Part shown: in pieces, positions 8,092 through 16,574 of the stretch
Position numbering within the stretch: the stretch's first letter is position 1
How the letters are laid out: every line of letters starts with the position of its first letter
NCBI GenBank assembly: GCA_013368325.1
Contig: JAACJK010000147.1
Location: 1 to 16,574 of the forward strand
Reading direction: 5' to 3'
DNA: 16,574 bases
Source: Ephemerocybe angulata
Lineage: Eukaryota > Basidiomycota > Agaricomycetes > Agaricales > Psathyrellaceae
Notes under the pieces: generated by a model
Seen by the model: the letters and a program-made list of their open reading frames with translations, nothing else
What the model was told of the DNA's origin: nothing
Databases searched by the model: none
Position numbers and translations under genes: made by a program

Positions 8092-8986
8092 CTAACCCGT
8101 TTCACTACTGCCATCGCTATCATACTCATCCTCTGACGAATCTAATGCCTCTGGGAATGGGTCATTTAAATCAGGATCTATTCCAAAAGCCGCCAGACCA
8201 AAAGGACTGTGTGGGGAGTGTGATGAGGTGGTGGTAAATAACGAACAGTAGATACACGTACTCGTCAACAGCAGATGAAGTCCCAGACCTTCCATCTATT
8301 CCAAAAGCCGCCACCAAAAGGACTGTGTGGGGAGTGTGATGAGGTGGTGGTAAATAACGAACAGTAGATACACGTACTCGTCATCAGCAGATAAAGTACT
8401 GCGACCCTTCCCAGACCTTCCAGCTTGACTGGCTCTAACATGAAACGTATCAGGCAGGCACATATATCGAGAAAGAAAAGGGAATACGCACTTGGCTACT
8501 GCAGACGTGTTGCTCTTCCTGGGCGAAGATCTATCACCCAACGAGGGATAAGCTGGAACTGTACCGATGGGCACGTAACGACGGCCAAGCGTGTGTCTCC
8601 CTGACGGACTCTTGATGATAACGAGGTCTTCCTCTAAGCCTGCATCCCTTAGCTCCTTCCCCCGAGCCACAGATCTACACAGGATGCGGGAAAAATCAGG
8701 CTACAGTCCTTCTCGCAGTGCAGTGACTTACTCCTTATACTGCTCCGACATCTTCTTGGGCCTGCGGCCTACGTGGTCCCCCTGAGCTTTACGTTTTTGC
8801 GCTGACCTACAGCACTATTCGCATTATTAGGAGTAGCTGCTGTGATACTTGGAAGACTTACACAGGGAGGAGAGGAAGCTCTCGAGATGGCAAAACCTGG
8901 GATGCATCTGCTGATGTGGGGTTGCTCATGGTATTGTCGATGGTGGTGTCGATGAAAGAGTGTGCAAGGTCACGGGGAGAATGCAT
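8092..8986 (-). CDS. Hypothetical basic/acidic fungal protein, five exons
   Basis: Minus-strand exons 8986-8862, 8806-8732, 8674-8492, 8434-8372 and 8206-8092 join in consistent phase to give 186 aa. The first three introns are 55, 57 and 57 bp with standard GT-AG ends. The fourth is 165 bp because it spans a tandem duplication. I do not recognise the family. Residues 45-60 contain an NLS-like pair of basic clusters (QKRKAQG and GRRPKK). The middle reads EEDLVIIKSPSGRHTLGRRY. The end is acidic and Ser-rich (LDSSEDEYDSDGSSETG). The start at 8986 follows an in-frame stop; a second in-frame Met lies at 8929. If the nearer duplicated acceptor (exon starting at 8322) is used, translation stops after about 19 codons and the acidic tail is lost. 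Confidence 0.68.
8176..8421 (-). repeat. Tandem duplication spanning a splice junction
   Basis: Copy one is 8176-8293 and copy two is 8294-8421. They are nearly identical over ttccaaaagccgcca, the gtgtggggagtgtgatgagg core, acagtagatacacgtactcg and the ccagaccttcc end. Copy two has about 10 extra bases near 8395-8408, and copy one has 3 extra near 8195. Each copy carries the 3' end of the gene's fourth exon, an intron and the start of the fifth exon. Confidence 0.9.
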
Positions 8987-9882
8987 GATAGATCAGATTC
9001 CGCCGGAGGTTGATGTGATCCGTCATGGCATATGCCGTTACGGAGCTTTGTTGCGCGCCTCTGCGATATTTGTGAGCGCCTCTTGACGTTCCCGCCCTAT
9101 CACACACAGCCCTTTGTAGGATTTCGAAGATATTATGTATCTCAGTGATTTAGACCAGCAAAAACTATACTCAGATAATTCTCCAGTAAGCCTCGCGCCA
9201 TCCTCTAGCGATAGCGAGTACATTAGGCAGTGAGTACGTGCGTGAAGCGACGTACAAAGTACTTTCATCTCTTGACACCTTCCACGCCACTATAAATTCA
9301 GTGAGACTCGCAGGGTAGTCTAAAGCTAGGCTCACACCTTCCTTTTGTGACAGCAGGGACATCAGGCAGCCAGTGCGCGCCCCCTTGTGCGCGAAGTACA
9401 ATGTGCGTTCATATGCGACGTACGAGCACTCATTTTCCGCCAGTATTCTACAGTTCAGTAAGATTGATCTGCAAGAAGTTTAACGAGCAGTGTCTGACAG
9501 TGAAAGGGTGCGTACCTCATTCTACTGTTGCTAAATCCGAGCTGGCAAGGTGCGACTTGACGCCCTTCCTTTGTCACTTGGTTTAGTATGATATATGTTT
9601 ATATATGTCTAGATTTTTTCATAGCATGTACTGTGTGCTATTCATTTATTATTCTACGTACATACTTTTACTTTAAATGTATTGAGCGAGCCTGGAGAGC
9701 ATGAACAGTCTTGATGGTGGAGTAAACGTGAGACGAAACGCGCAAGTCAGACGCGGAACTGTGAATCCTTACCGGTTTCGACTTTAGCAACAACCATCAA
9801 GCTCACCCCACCCCCACTCGAGTACGGGTCGTCCAGACTGCGCACTCACTACAGCTGTATAGTAAATTCTAGTATAGCTGAA
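8987..9882. other. Intergenic region with decayed repeats and AT-rich tail
   Basis: No supported gene. Between about 9170 and 9575, segments resemble each other loosely: caccttccttttgtgac (9336) with cgcccttcctttgtcac (about 9561), and the gcac..actcactgcctaatg and gcgcactggctgcctgatg words seen on the minus strand. Two minus-strand frames (9038-9268 and 9171-9401) carry a diverged version of the same peptide (ARTHCLMYSLS against ARTGCLMSLLS). This suggests an old duplication. Positions 9585-9680 are AT-rich. The last 150 bases are the 5' flank of the gene at 9883. Confidence 0.4.
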
Positions 9883-10754
9883 ATGGGGCGCCCTGTTCTC
9901 TATAAAACGGAGGAGGAGAAAAAGGCCGCTGCATGCGAACGAAGCAGGAAGTACTATGAACGGTTAGGGCCCGGCATCCTTGTACCACTTACGCCGTCCA
10001 ACTGACTTTATTGCAGATTCCGGGAGAACATCTCCATTTCCAGGAAGCAGAAATATGCAGCCAAAAGGCGTAACGATCCTTCGAAGCATGAGAAAGTAAA
10101 GTTGTTAAATCTGACGAGGAGCGCAAGTACGACAATCGTCAGAAAAGCAATCGGTCATATCAGCGGTGCGTACTTCATTGATTGTATACATGGATGCGCT
10201 CTCAAAAATGGGTGTACATTTCTAGAAGGAAATCTGCCCCAAAGAATGAAGGCAGTAGTAGCAAACAATCGAAACCGGCGAGTGATTTAAGGTGTGTTAA
10301 ACGAGCGACAAATGCCATTCCATACCTCATAGGAACTGTGTTTCTTAGCACTGCAGTGGTTAGCCGCCGGCCTCCGAGGGACATCTGGGAAGGGCATACC
10401 AAATTTCTCCTCACATCCTACAAGGACATGCTGGAAAATAGGTCGCTTCGCGAGTTCCTGGAGGATATTTCAGCTCGGTACATCGAGAGTGGTGTGGTCG
10501 AGGACCTTGTATTGGTCTTGCCGCGCCTAATCCGGCTTCGAGAAGGTGTTTACGCCCATGAGCAAGATATCTCATTGGAGGTGGGAGCAGCAGCTCAACT
10601 TGGTGAGCTCGAAGCGCTGGGTGCCAAAATAGACCAAGCTGTGGAGATGATTCAGGACTTGGAGGACATGGCCAGGTTCCGTGGGCACGACGAATTTATT
10701 GATTTGTATAGCGAGGGTGACCTGTACTATCAGAGATCACATTTGTTAGATTGA
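9883..10754 (+). CDS. MGRP-type Agaricomycete hypothetical protein
   Basis: Exons 9883-9962, 10017-10095, 10143-10165, 10226-10291 and 10349-10754 give 217 aa with consistent phases. Introns are 47-60 bp and include a good TGCAG acceptor at 10016 and a GTGCGT donor at 10166. The product begins MGRPVLYKTEEEKKAAA, continues with Arg/Lys/Tyr-rich helices (RSRKYYERFRENISISRKQK) and ends in an alpha-helical domain (IWEGHTKFLLTSYKDML, FLEDISARYIES, ALGAKIDQAVEMIQDLEDMA, SEGDLYYQ). I recognise this layout from a widely expanded Agaricomycete family with no assigned function. The MGRP start with basic helices suggests nucleic-acid contact, which is only an inference. The second intron is optional: read through, the frame SDEERKYDNRQKSNRSYQR is also coding-like but would need one extra base. 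The fourth intron is 57 bp and could be retained in frame. Confidence 0.7.
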
Positions 10755-10975
10755 ATGGCATGCAAGTTGACATCCAAGGGATGTTATACTCCTTCTCTTT
10801 CTGTTGAACTCCGTTCTGAGCTACCAGGAAGGTATTAACTGACGTCGAGCGTGACTTTATCAATACGATACTTATGTGATTATAGACAGTAACTCAAATA
10901 TCGAATGAAGGGCAAAGGATAAAAGATATCATTTCGATGGTGACAGGAAAAAGGTATTGAGGTAATGGAGGGTGG
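10755..10975. other. Convergent 3' spacer
   Basis: The 221 bp between the ends of two convergent genes hold AT-rich sequence with no open frame of note. It is probably the 3' untranslated regions of both. No polyadenylation signal stands out. Confidence 0.5.
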
Positions 10976-12700
10976 CTACAGGGGTTCTTCAGTTTCAGAG
11001 AACTCCTCTTCGTCATCCTCCTCCGGCTCGTCCTCGGGCGGGTACAGTTCGTTCTCCTCCGTGATGACAGTCAACGATTCCAGCCTTCTTTCCAGCTCCT
11101 CCAACCTCTCGTTCGCCAGTGCCAGCTTTTGCTCCGTGGCAGCTGTCTTGGCTTCAGCGGCCTCCGCTCGAGCCTTGTTTCTCAACGCCTCAACGATAGA
11201 TTCAACCTTGGCCTTACGGTCAGCGCGGACTAGACTGGTCATTGTCATGCTAACATCCTTATGAAAGGACGCGAGCGCAGCCGGAGCTTCAGCACGGAGC
11301 TTTGGGGACGAATAATGCGTGAAGGGAGTCCGAGCAGATGGATGCTGCACGGCAACATACATCCAGCAACCTGATCGAATGGAGATGCTCTCGCACTAGG
11401 TTCCTTATTAGCTCATGAAATTAGGGGTGCAATGATAGGAACGGTACGAACGCGGGACATGAGGTCATGGACCCAACCGGAATAACACTTCGTCGCGCGG
11501 GCGTTATCCACAATTTCCGGGAGCAATGGGCGCTTACGGGCCAAACCTAAAGACAGGGATGAAACAGGTCAGCACGATCGACAGAAAAAAAGAAGGGGAC
11601 GCACGCCAGTTCCGGGCACCGCGACCCACTCCCTCAATCCAGTCGAAGATTGGCTTCGCACCGGATGCATAGGCCCGTTTCTTGGAGGCGGGTGCGGGGG
11701 AACTGTTCATCGAATCCTCGCGGGGGCGCTTTTGCCCATGCTGGGACACAGAGTCCACATGGTCGTCAACGAGAGGCGTGGGACTAGTCGTTACAGAGGG
11801 TGCGGGCTGTGATGTTACATCAGAGGTTTCAAGTTCGCCATCCGGGAGTGGGACTGCGCCGGCGGGCTCTGGCACAGCACATGCGGAGGGCATGAGCCCA
11901 GCCTGTGTCGCAGGGACGGGGGCTGTAATATCCTGTGTCGCAGGGACGGGGGCTGGAATATCGTCGTCCAGAAGGGAGAGATCGACGTTGTAGGCGTTAC
12001 TCTGGGCCGTCAGAGGCGCACCACCGACGGTTGAAGGAGACTGGTCAGTTCCGGCAGGCGGTGCAGTAGCAGACGGAGGCGCGGGTCCCGCAAGCCCATA
12101 GGAGCGGGGTTGAAGAGCCAGGGGTGCGACATTGGGGTATCTGATTGGGATGTTAGAATGTGCACGCCGTCCGCGATTCGCGAAGGAAGAGCAACTTACA
12201 CCCGGGGGGAACTGATACACCGGAGCACTTGGAGTTCCAGGGGGTAGCTCTGAACTCCAGCAGGAGTTGCTGAGGGTGGGTTGAAGTTGAAGGCGTACGG
12301 GTTCACTGAGAGAGGTTTGATGGATCAGCAAAGGACAACGAGAACAACCTAATTCTAACTTACTTTGTCCAAATTGAAATTGAGGGTACATCGGCACTAC
12401 GAGGGAAGGTATAAATTGATGATGAGATTTAATGTGCACGGGGCGCACCTTGTTGAGCTGCGAGTGCTGGACCTTGTTGGACAGCGAGTGTTGGATCGAT
12501 GACTGGGTTCTGACCAGCGGGGGAGGCTATTGATAGCCTTTAGAGAGATATCCGTACGCGAATGCAAAACGTACACCTGCTTGAGCCTTGCGGCTGTGAG
12601 CACACTCAGTCAGGAGTGGGCTACCATCACATCGACGGCAGTGAAGCTTTTTGGCGGGCTTCGGCTCTTTGGTTGGTTGTCGACGTTTGGAAGGAGCCAT
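10976..12700 (-). CDS. Cys/His-cluster, low-complexity, coiled-coil protein
   Basis: Minus-strand exons 12700-12577, 12526-12449, 12396-12364, 12305-12200, 12140-11605, 11546-11448 and 11370-10976 join without a phase error to give 456 aa. Introns are 50-77 bp; one has a textbook donor GTAAGT (12363) and another a gctaat branch site. Not a recognised family. Features in order: a basic N-terminus (MAPSKRRQPTKEPKPAKK); a putative zinc site C21-x2-C24-x8-C33-x-H35; Gln/Pro/Asn-rich segments (QNPVIDPTLAVQQG, YPQFQFGQMNPYAFNFNPP); an Ala/Pro/Thr-rich region with a duplicated APVPATQ; an NLS-like pair (KRPRED and SKKR); a short conserved-looking block (KPIFDWIEGVGRGARNWRLA, then KRPLLPEIVDNARATKCY); a coiled coil (KAKVESIVEALRNKA to LEELERRLESL); and an acidic tail (EDEPEEDDEEEFSETEE). 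A nuclear or chromatin role is a guess. If the sixth intron is not spliced, the protein ends at 11413 after 336 aa. It is divergent from the KDZ gene. Confidence 0.68.
11902..11961 (-). repeat. 30-bp tandem duplication in coding sequence
   Basis: Two adjacent copies at 11902-11931 and 11932-11961 differ by one base. They encode the doubled (I)TAPVPATQ peptide. The period is a multiple of three, so the frame is unaffected. Confidence 0.85.
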
Positions 12701-13181
12701 GATGATGTTGAGTTGTCGTTGGCTAACGGTGCCAGGCTATATGGAGAGGGATGGGGTTCGAGCGAAAACAGCGGGTGCCCATGAGACGACCCTGGAACGA
12801 TCCCACATGACTCTGCCTTCTCCCTTGTATCATCGTTCCCCATGTGAGCCCATGTGAGCCCATGCGCCTTGATAAGATTGGATTGAGGCCCGCGCCGGGT
12901 GCTGAATTGGAAATGACGCGCTAAGCACGACCAAAGCACGACGGTGAGCCCATGCGCCTTGATGAGACTGGATTAAGACCCCCACTTGGAGACGATGGGT
13001 GCCGAATTGCAAATAACTTGCCTAAGCCAGCCGGTGACCCATGTGCCTCGCATGGGAGCGGATTAAGGCCCCAAATATGTATTTGGATCGATGGGTGCTG
13101 AGCGCTGAATCGGAAACAAGGCTCATAAACCACACGACACTTTTACCCCCACCCCAAGGCATTGCTTTCTAGCTCACCAAT
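12701..13181. promoter_or_regulatory. Divergent spacer between two gene starts
   Basis: The spacer of 481 bp separates the minus-strand gene starting at 12700 from the transposase gene starting at 13182, and so must contain both upstream regions. It holds three 90-bp tandem repeats, and a C-rich tract (ttttacccccacccc) lies just before 13160. No clear TATA box is seen. Whether the left end of the KDZ element lies in this spacer cannot be decided from one copy. Confidence 0.45.
12854..13130 (+). repeat. Three 90-bp tandem repeats upstream of transposase
   Basis: Units start at 12854, 12944 and 13034 with gtgagcccatgcgccttgat or a diverged form. They continue with a ggatt(a/g)a(g/a)g.cc segment, then gggtgctgaattgg or a similar word, then a (gc)ctaagc end. 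The first two units are closest and the third is more diverged. A partial unit start (catgtgagcccatgtgagcc) precedes the first. Confidence 0.85.
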
Positions 13182-16100
13182 ATGGCCACGAGAAAGAAAC
13201 GAAGGCGTAAAGATGAAGATGACCTTGACGATGAGGCTCAGCATTCGTTCCCTAGTGAGCTCCTGGAGGCCGTGGCGGAAACTTCTTACTGGACATCCCC
13301 AACGAAACCTCAGCGAATTTTCGAAGAGGCAAAGAGCCCTAGAAAGCGCGTTGTAAAGAAGGTTCTTGCTCAATCATCGCAGACCGCTGGGGCTTTCAAA
13401 GAGGATGATGAGGGTGCTTGGACACAAGAGGTGCCGTCAAGTCAAGCTACGGGCGCCAGTGGCATCGAGGACGGTGGGACAATATCGGACGTTGTGCCCG
13501 ACCAAGCGCCGGACGACGGTGATTTCGGCTCTTGGGTCGGCTCGGAAGTAATTGATCCAGACCTTGGGTGGATCGGCGAAGACGACGACTTCGAAGACTA
13601 TGTTGACGCCGTAACCTCACATGTCGCGGGGTATAGCCACCTTCATACCTCTCTATTCGTTGTTCAGGGATGGGATTCTAACAAGAGGCAGACCACGGTA
13701 AGTGTCGTATCTGATTTAGTTTGCTTTAATACTTGACATTGACTCCACCTAAGGATGCGTGGTATCATATGCGATTCCAAACCTCCGATGTAGGACAGCT
13801 CGACACCGGGTGCACCTGCCCTAAAGCTCTTAACCGCAACCTCTGTGTGCACAGGCGGTACTTTCAGGACTATGAGGTCGAGAGTATCATTCTCGAGAAG
13901 AATGCCGAAGGAACCGAGGACAGGGATGTTGCAGGTGATAAGGATAGGACAGGTAAGCTACTTAACTTACCTCTTCAGTAATGAAATAGCATTGTAACGA
14001 TGGACTCATCACCCCCGGCAGCGACGCTCTTCCCCGCCGCATCCTAGGACGCCATCGTTTGGAAAGCTTGTACTCCGTTCAGTCGATGTCGTCCTCCGAG
14101 CTCAAAGGCCGAGCGATCGTCAGTAATATCCTTTCCCGTTCGGAATCGACCTGGAAATGCTCCAAGGACACGGGACTTCTATCATGCTATCATATAAACA
14201 AGGCCAGAGAGCGGTACCCAGACGTCCCAGAAGATGAAATCGAAGATTTGGGGACTTTGTAGACTCAAGCCTCGACTCACTCTCTATAGGCGAACTTGGT
14301 CAGTTCCTGTGATCTGAACTATCTTGTGGGATGACGCTGATCTATCCTCAGCTCGCGGACCCGGTACCACAGTATCCTATCTGCCAATACATCCACCGTT
14401 CTGGGCGCGAATCCCGTCCGACCCCAAGCTCTATTCCGATCCCCCTCCTGCCCGGACACCCCCAGATGGCCCATTCCCTCTTCAAGCCGATTCCTCCTGC
14501 AACTGTGGAACAACGCGGACCTTCTTCAATAGGGATGGGCTGAAAAAAACGAAGCGTTGCAAGTTGTACACCCTGCTAACGGTTCATGACGTCGAGATTG
14601 AGGTTCAAGTCTGCCCCGTTTGTCCTTCCGTCCGGCGAAAGCGAATCGGCCCTGATCTGCGCGCACATGGCATATTCAATTTCAACAATTCTGCCCTTGT
14701 CTCCACGAGCTACTTGACGAATACACCAGCTGCTTTACCTCCTCAGAGACGCCCTTTACCGCCTGGTATACGCAATTGTCAAGACGCTATCTCCTTTCTG
14801 GAAAAGAGTTCATGGGCGACGACCTCTTTCGCGCCGTATGGTTCGCATACGTCTCCCTCCAGAAGTTCGACAACGACATGTCCTGTACGGTCTGCGGACC
14901 ATCACCCGAGACGGTCATCTGGGATGGAATCACCTTAGCCTTTGGCCGGAAGCATCTCAGTGGTTCACTTCGCCCACCAACGTTTACGATGCCAGATTCC
15001 GTTCGGCGCCCTAACGTAAAGTACAAACCAAAGCAGCAACTCTTGCCCCTGGCGACATTACGACGGCGTTTCCGAGCCACGATGGAGCGGCCCACGCATC
15101 CCGACCGCATCGAGGATGGGGAAGAAGAAGGCGGTGTTGATGGCGCAAAATCTCCTTCGAAGAAATCGCGAGCCAAACCCAAGGCGAAGAAGGGTGGTAC
15201 TGCGTCAAACCCCGACACTCCGTCGAAGCGGGCACAGGCCATCCCCGAGACATCCACCCCTTCGCTATCTCCCATGAAACCGCAGGCTAACTCCGCGGCG
15301 ATCTCGCTATCAACTGTGGCGGTCTCTACTGAAGCAACTGGTGCAACAGAAGGCACTCTCGAAGACGCAGGACCGACACCACTTCCCGCCACCAATCCAA
15401 ATGAGAACCTCCGACGTCGACAGGCTTTGTTAGTGGAAGACTACTTGGAGAAGGTGGACTCGGTGACTGAAGACATGAGAAAGGAATGTCCCGCCTTAGC
15501 GCAGCTATATACGATGCATTACGGCCGTGCAGCCTTTTGGTCAGGGCACAAACCTCCTGCCGTCATAAAGAACTTGTTCCGACAGGTACGCCCATTCTCT
15601 GGTCATGTGGACCCTGCTTACGACAACATAGATCGCCGCCGAGGAATCTGTGCTACAACTCGTCAACTACACGGCACTGCTCAAGCTTAGGGAGTTTGTG
15701 GCGAAGCCAGACGTTAACGTGGCCTATAAGCTGAGGCCCATACCTTCCCTGAACAAGGTTATAAATCACAGCGACGTAGATCTTGCTGATCTCTTGGGAG
15801 TGATGACCTGGATTGAAAAGAAGGCGCGTGCTACTCTCAAAGCACTGATCGTTGAACCGCCGCTGCCACCGCCCAACATACATATCCTCCCGAATGATCA
15901 TCTGGATTGGATAACGGTACATCCTCTTTTGCCCTCGCCCCCATTCACCTCTAACTGACTAAATTTCGACAGACTGGTTGCTTTTATAGCATGCCCATAA
16001 TACGGCATCGCCCGCTTTATCCGTCACTGAAAGAGAACCAAGAAGAACAGGCATCAGGCCAGCAACGTGGGGATCGATGCGGGAAGTATTACTCTCAATA

Positions 16101-16562
16101 TGGAGAACGACGATTAAGGGGGGGTATCATGGTATGCTGGTGTTCGCACAGCATTTGTTACGGGTTCCATTGTATCCCCAAAGCCGAAGGTCGTGACGAT
16201 GTCTTCTCAGCAATGGTGACTCGATGGCCGACAGCTCCCAAAATCGTCATCTACGACTTTGCATGCGCCTTGGGTCCCTACTGCTTGCTGCGCGAGCCTA
16301 TGTTTTTTGCAAATACCCTCTTTGCCATTGACATCTTTCATGCCACAGGTCACAGCAAATGTAGCCCTGCAGCATTCCTATCCGAGTATATGAATGTGGA
16401 CACCAAGCTCGAATACATCAATTCGAGCGCGGCCGAATGCGGCAATGGAGCACTTAGGAGGATTCGAAAATCGGTCAGCTATATGGGACAGAAGAGGGCT
16501 ATTATATATACAAAGGTCTTCTTTCTGTATGGAATAGGCTGAAGATCTTGAAAATAGACTAG
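13182..16562 (+). CDS. KDZ transposase with cysteine clusters, probably frameshifted
   Basis: Probable exons: 13182-13697, 13754-13952, 14048 to 14212 or 14258, 14352-about 14699, about 14700-15585, 15632-15916, 15973-about 16520 and on to 16562. Introns of 46-95 bp are phase-consistent except near 14213-14351. The N-terminus is basic (MATRKKRRRKDEDD). A SWIM-like zinc site CTCPKALNRNLCVH (C-x-C-x8-C-x-H) and a second CxnCxH (WKCSKDTG to CYH) follow. Further on come CNCG with CPVC, MSCTVCG, and the cluster VCWCSHSICYGFHC of this KDZ type. Catalytic-type acidic residues are Asp in IVIYDFAC (16255), Asp and His in IDIFH (16330, 16339) and Glu in AAECGN (16435). A Ser/Pro/Lys-rich linker lies at about 15120-15400. 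The frame breaks at about 14698 and 16519, each as if one base were missing; see findings. Strong sequence preservation elsewhere implies recent decay or sequencing error. Confidence 0.88.
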
Positions 16563-16574
16563 CATTTATGGTGG
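13182..16574 (+). mobile_element. KDZ-family DNA transposon, partial or boundaries unknown
   Basis: The long spliced transposase gene identifies a KDZ (Kyakuja-Dileera-Zisupton) element, a cut-and-paste superfamily with an RNase H-like transposase. The interval given is only the part defined by the gene. Neither terminal inverted repeat nor a target-site duplication could be identified, and the right end is probably beyond the window. The 90-bp repeats at 12854-13130 may belong to it as subterminal repeats. Confidence 0.75.

Noticed and set aside
10965..11264. Ser-rich plus-strand frame
   Set aside because: Complement of the coiled-coil and acidic-tail codons of the minus-strand gene.
12610..12939. 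109-codon minus-strand frame
   Set aside because: Overlaps the first exon of the 12700 gene in another frame and runs into the 90-bp repeats; related short frames recur in each repeat unit.
14787..15395. 202-codon minus-strand frame
   Set aside because: Antisense to the transposase exon, which has recognisable family motifs.
1..15700. The word gagtttgtgg at position 1 and near 15691 as an element-end repeat
   Set aside because: The match is only about 10 bases and the second copy lies inside a transposase exon, so it is best explained by chance.

Overview
The window looks like an accessory, repeat-rich stretch of a filamentous basidiomycete genome, most likely an Agaricomycete. The support is internal. 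Most believable genes are broken by short phase-consistent GT-AG introns of about 46-77 bp. Two families I know as expanded in mushroom-forming fungi are present. A KDZ (Kyakuja-Dileera-Zisupton) transposase of the cysteine-cluster type found in basidiomycetes fills the right end. I see no bacterial operon signals, no CRISPR array, and noticed no rRNA or tRNA gene, though I did not search for tRNAs systematically.

Layout. Positions 1-420: non-coding, with two small hairpin systems. About 420-2795: a degenerate satellite array of about 13 units with long (about 188 bp) and short (about 146 bp) forms. 3254-4113 (+): a two-exon gene resembling a fungal lineage-expanded family of unknown function. 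4310-5242 (-) and 5430-6972 (-): a 310-aa protein and a Pro/Val-rich coiled-coil repeat protein, only about 190 bp apart and possibly halves of one gene. 6973-8091: non-coding, with a 113-bp direct repeat. 8092-8986 (-): a five-exon gene of 186 aa in which a 120-bp tandem duplication copied a splice junction. 8987-9882: AT-rich or decayed sequence. 9883-10754 (+): a five-exon MGRP-type protein of 217 aa. 10976-12700 (-): a seven-exon gene of 456 aa with a Cys/His cluster, a low-complexity middle, NLS-like motifs, a coiled coil and an acidic tail. 12701-13181: divergent spacer with three 90-bp tandem repeats. 13182 to the right edge (+): the KDZ transposase gene, with intact catalytic-type motifs but two apparent single-base frameshifts.

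Working together. Only the KDZ gene has a role I can name with confidence. The other genes are fungal proteins without a recognised catalytic function. Several look nuclear (basic motifs, acidic tails, coiled coils), but no pathway can be assigned. The general picture is rapid local change: satellite expansion, exon-intron duplication, duplication across a splice site, intragenic repeats and a decaying transposon. Exon models are hand-derived from splice signals and reading phase and need RNA evidence.
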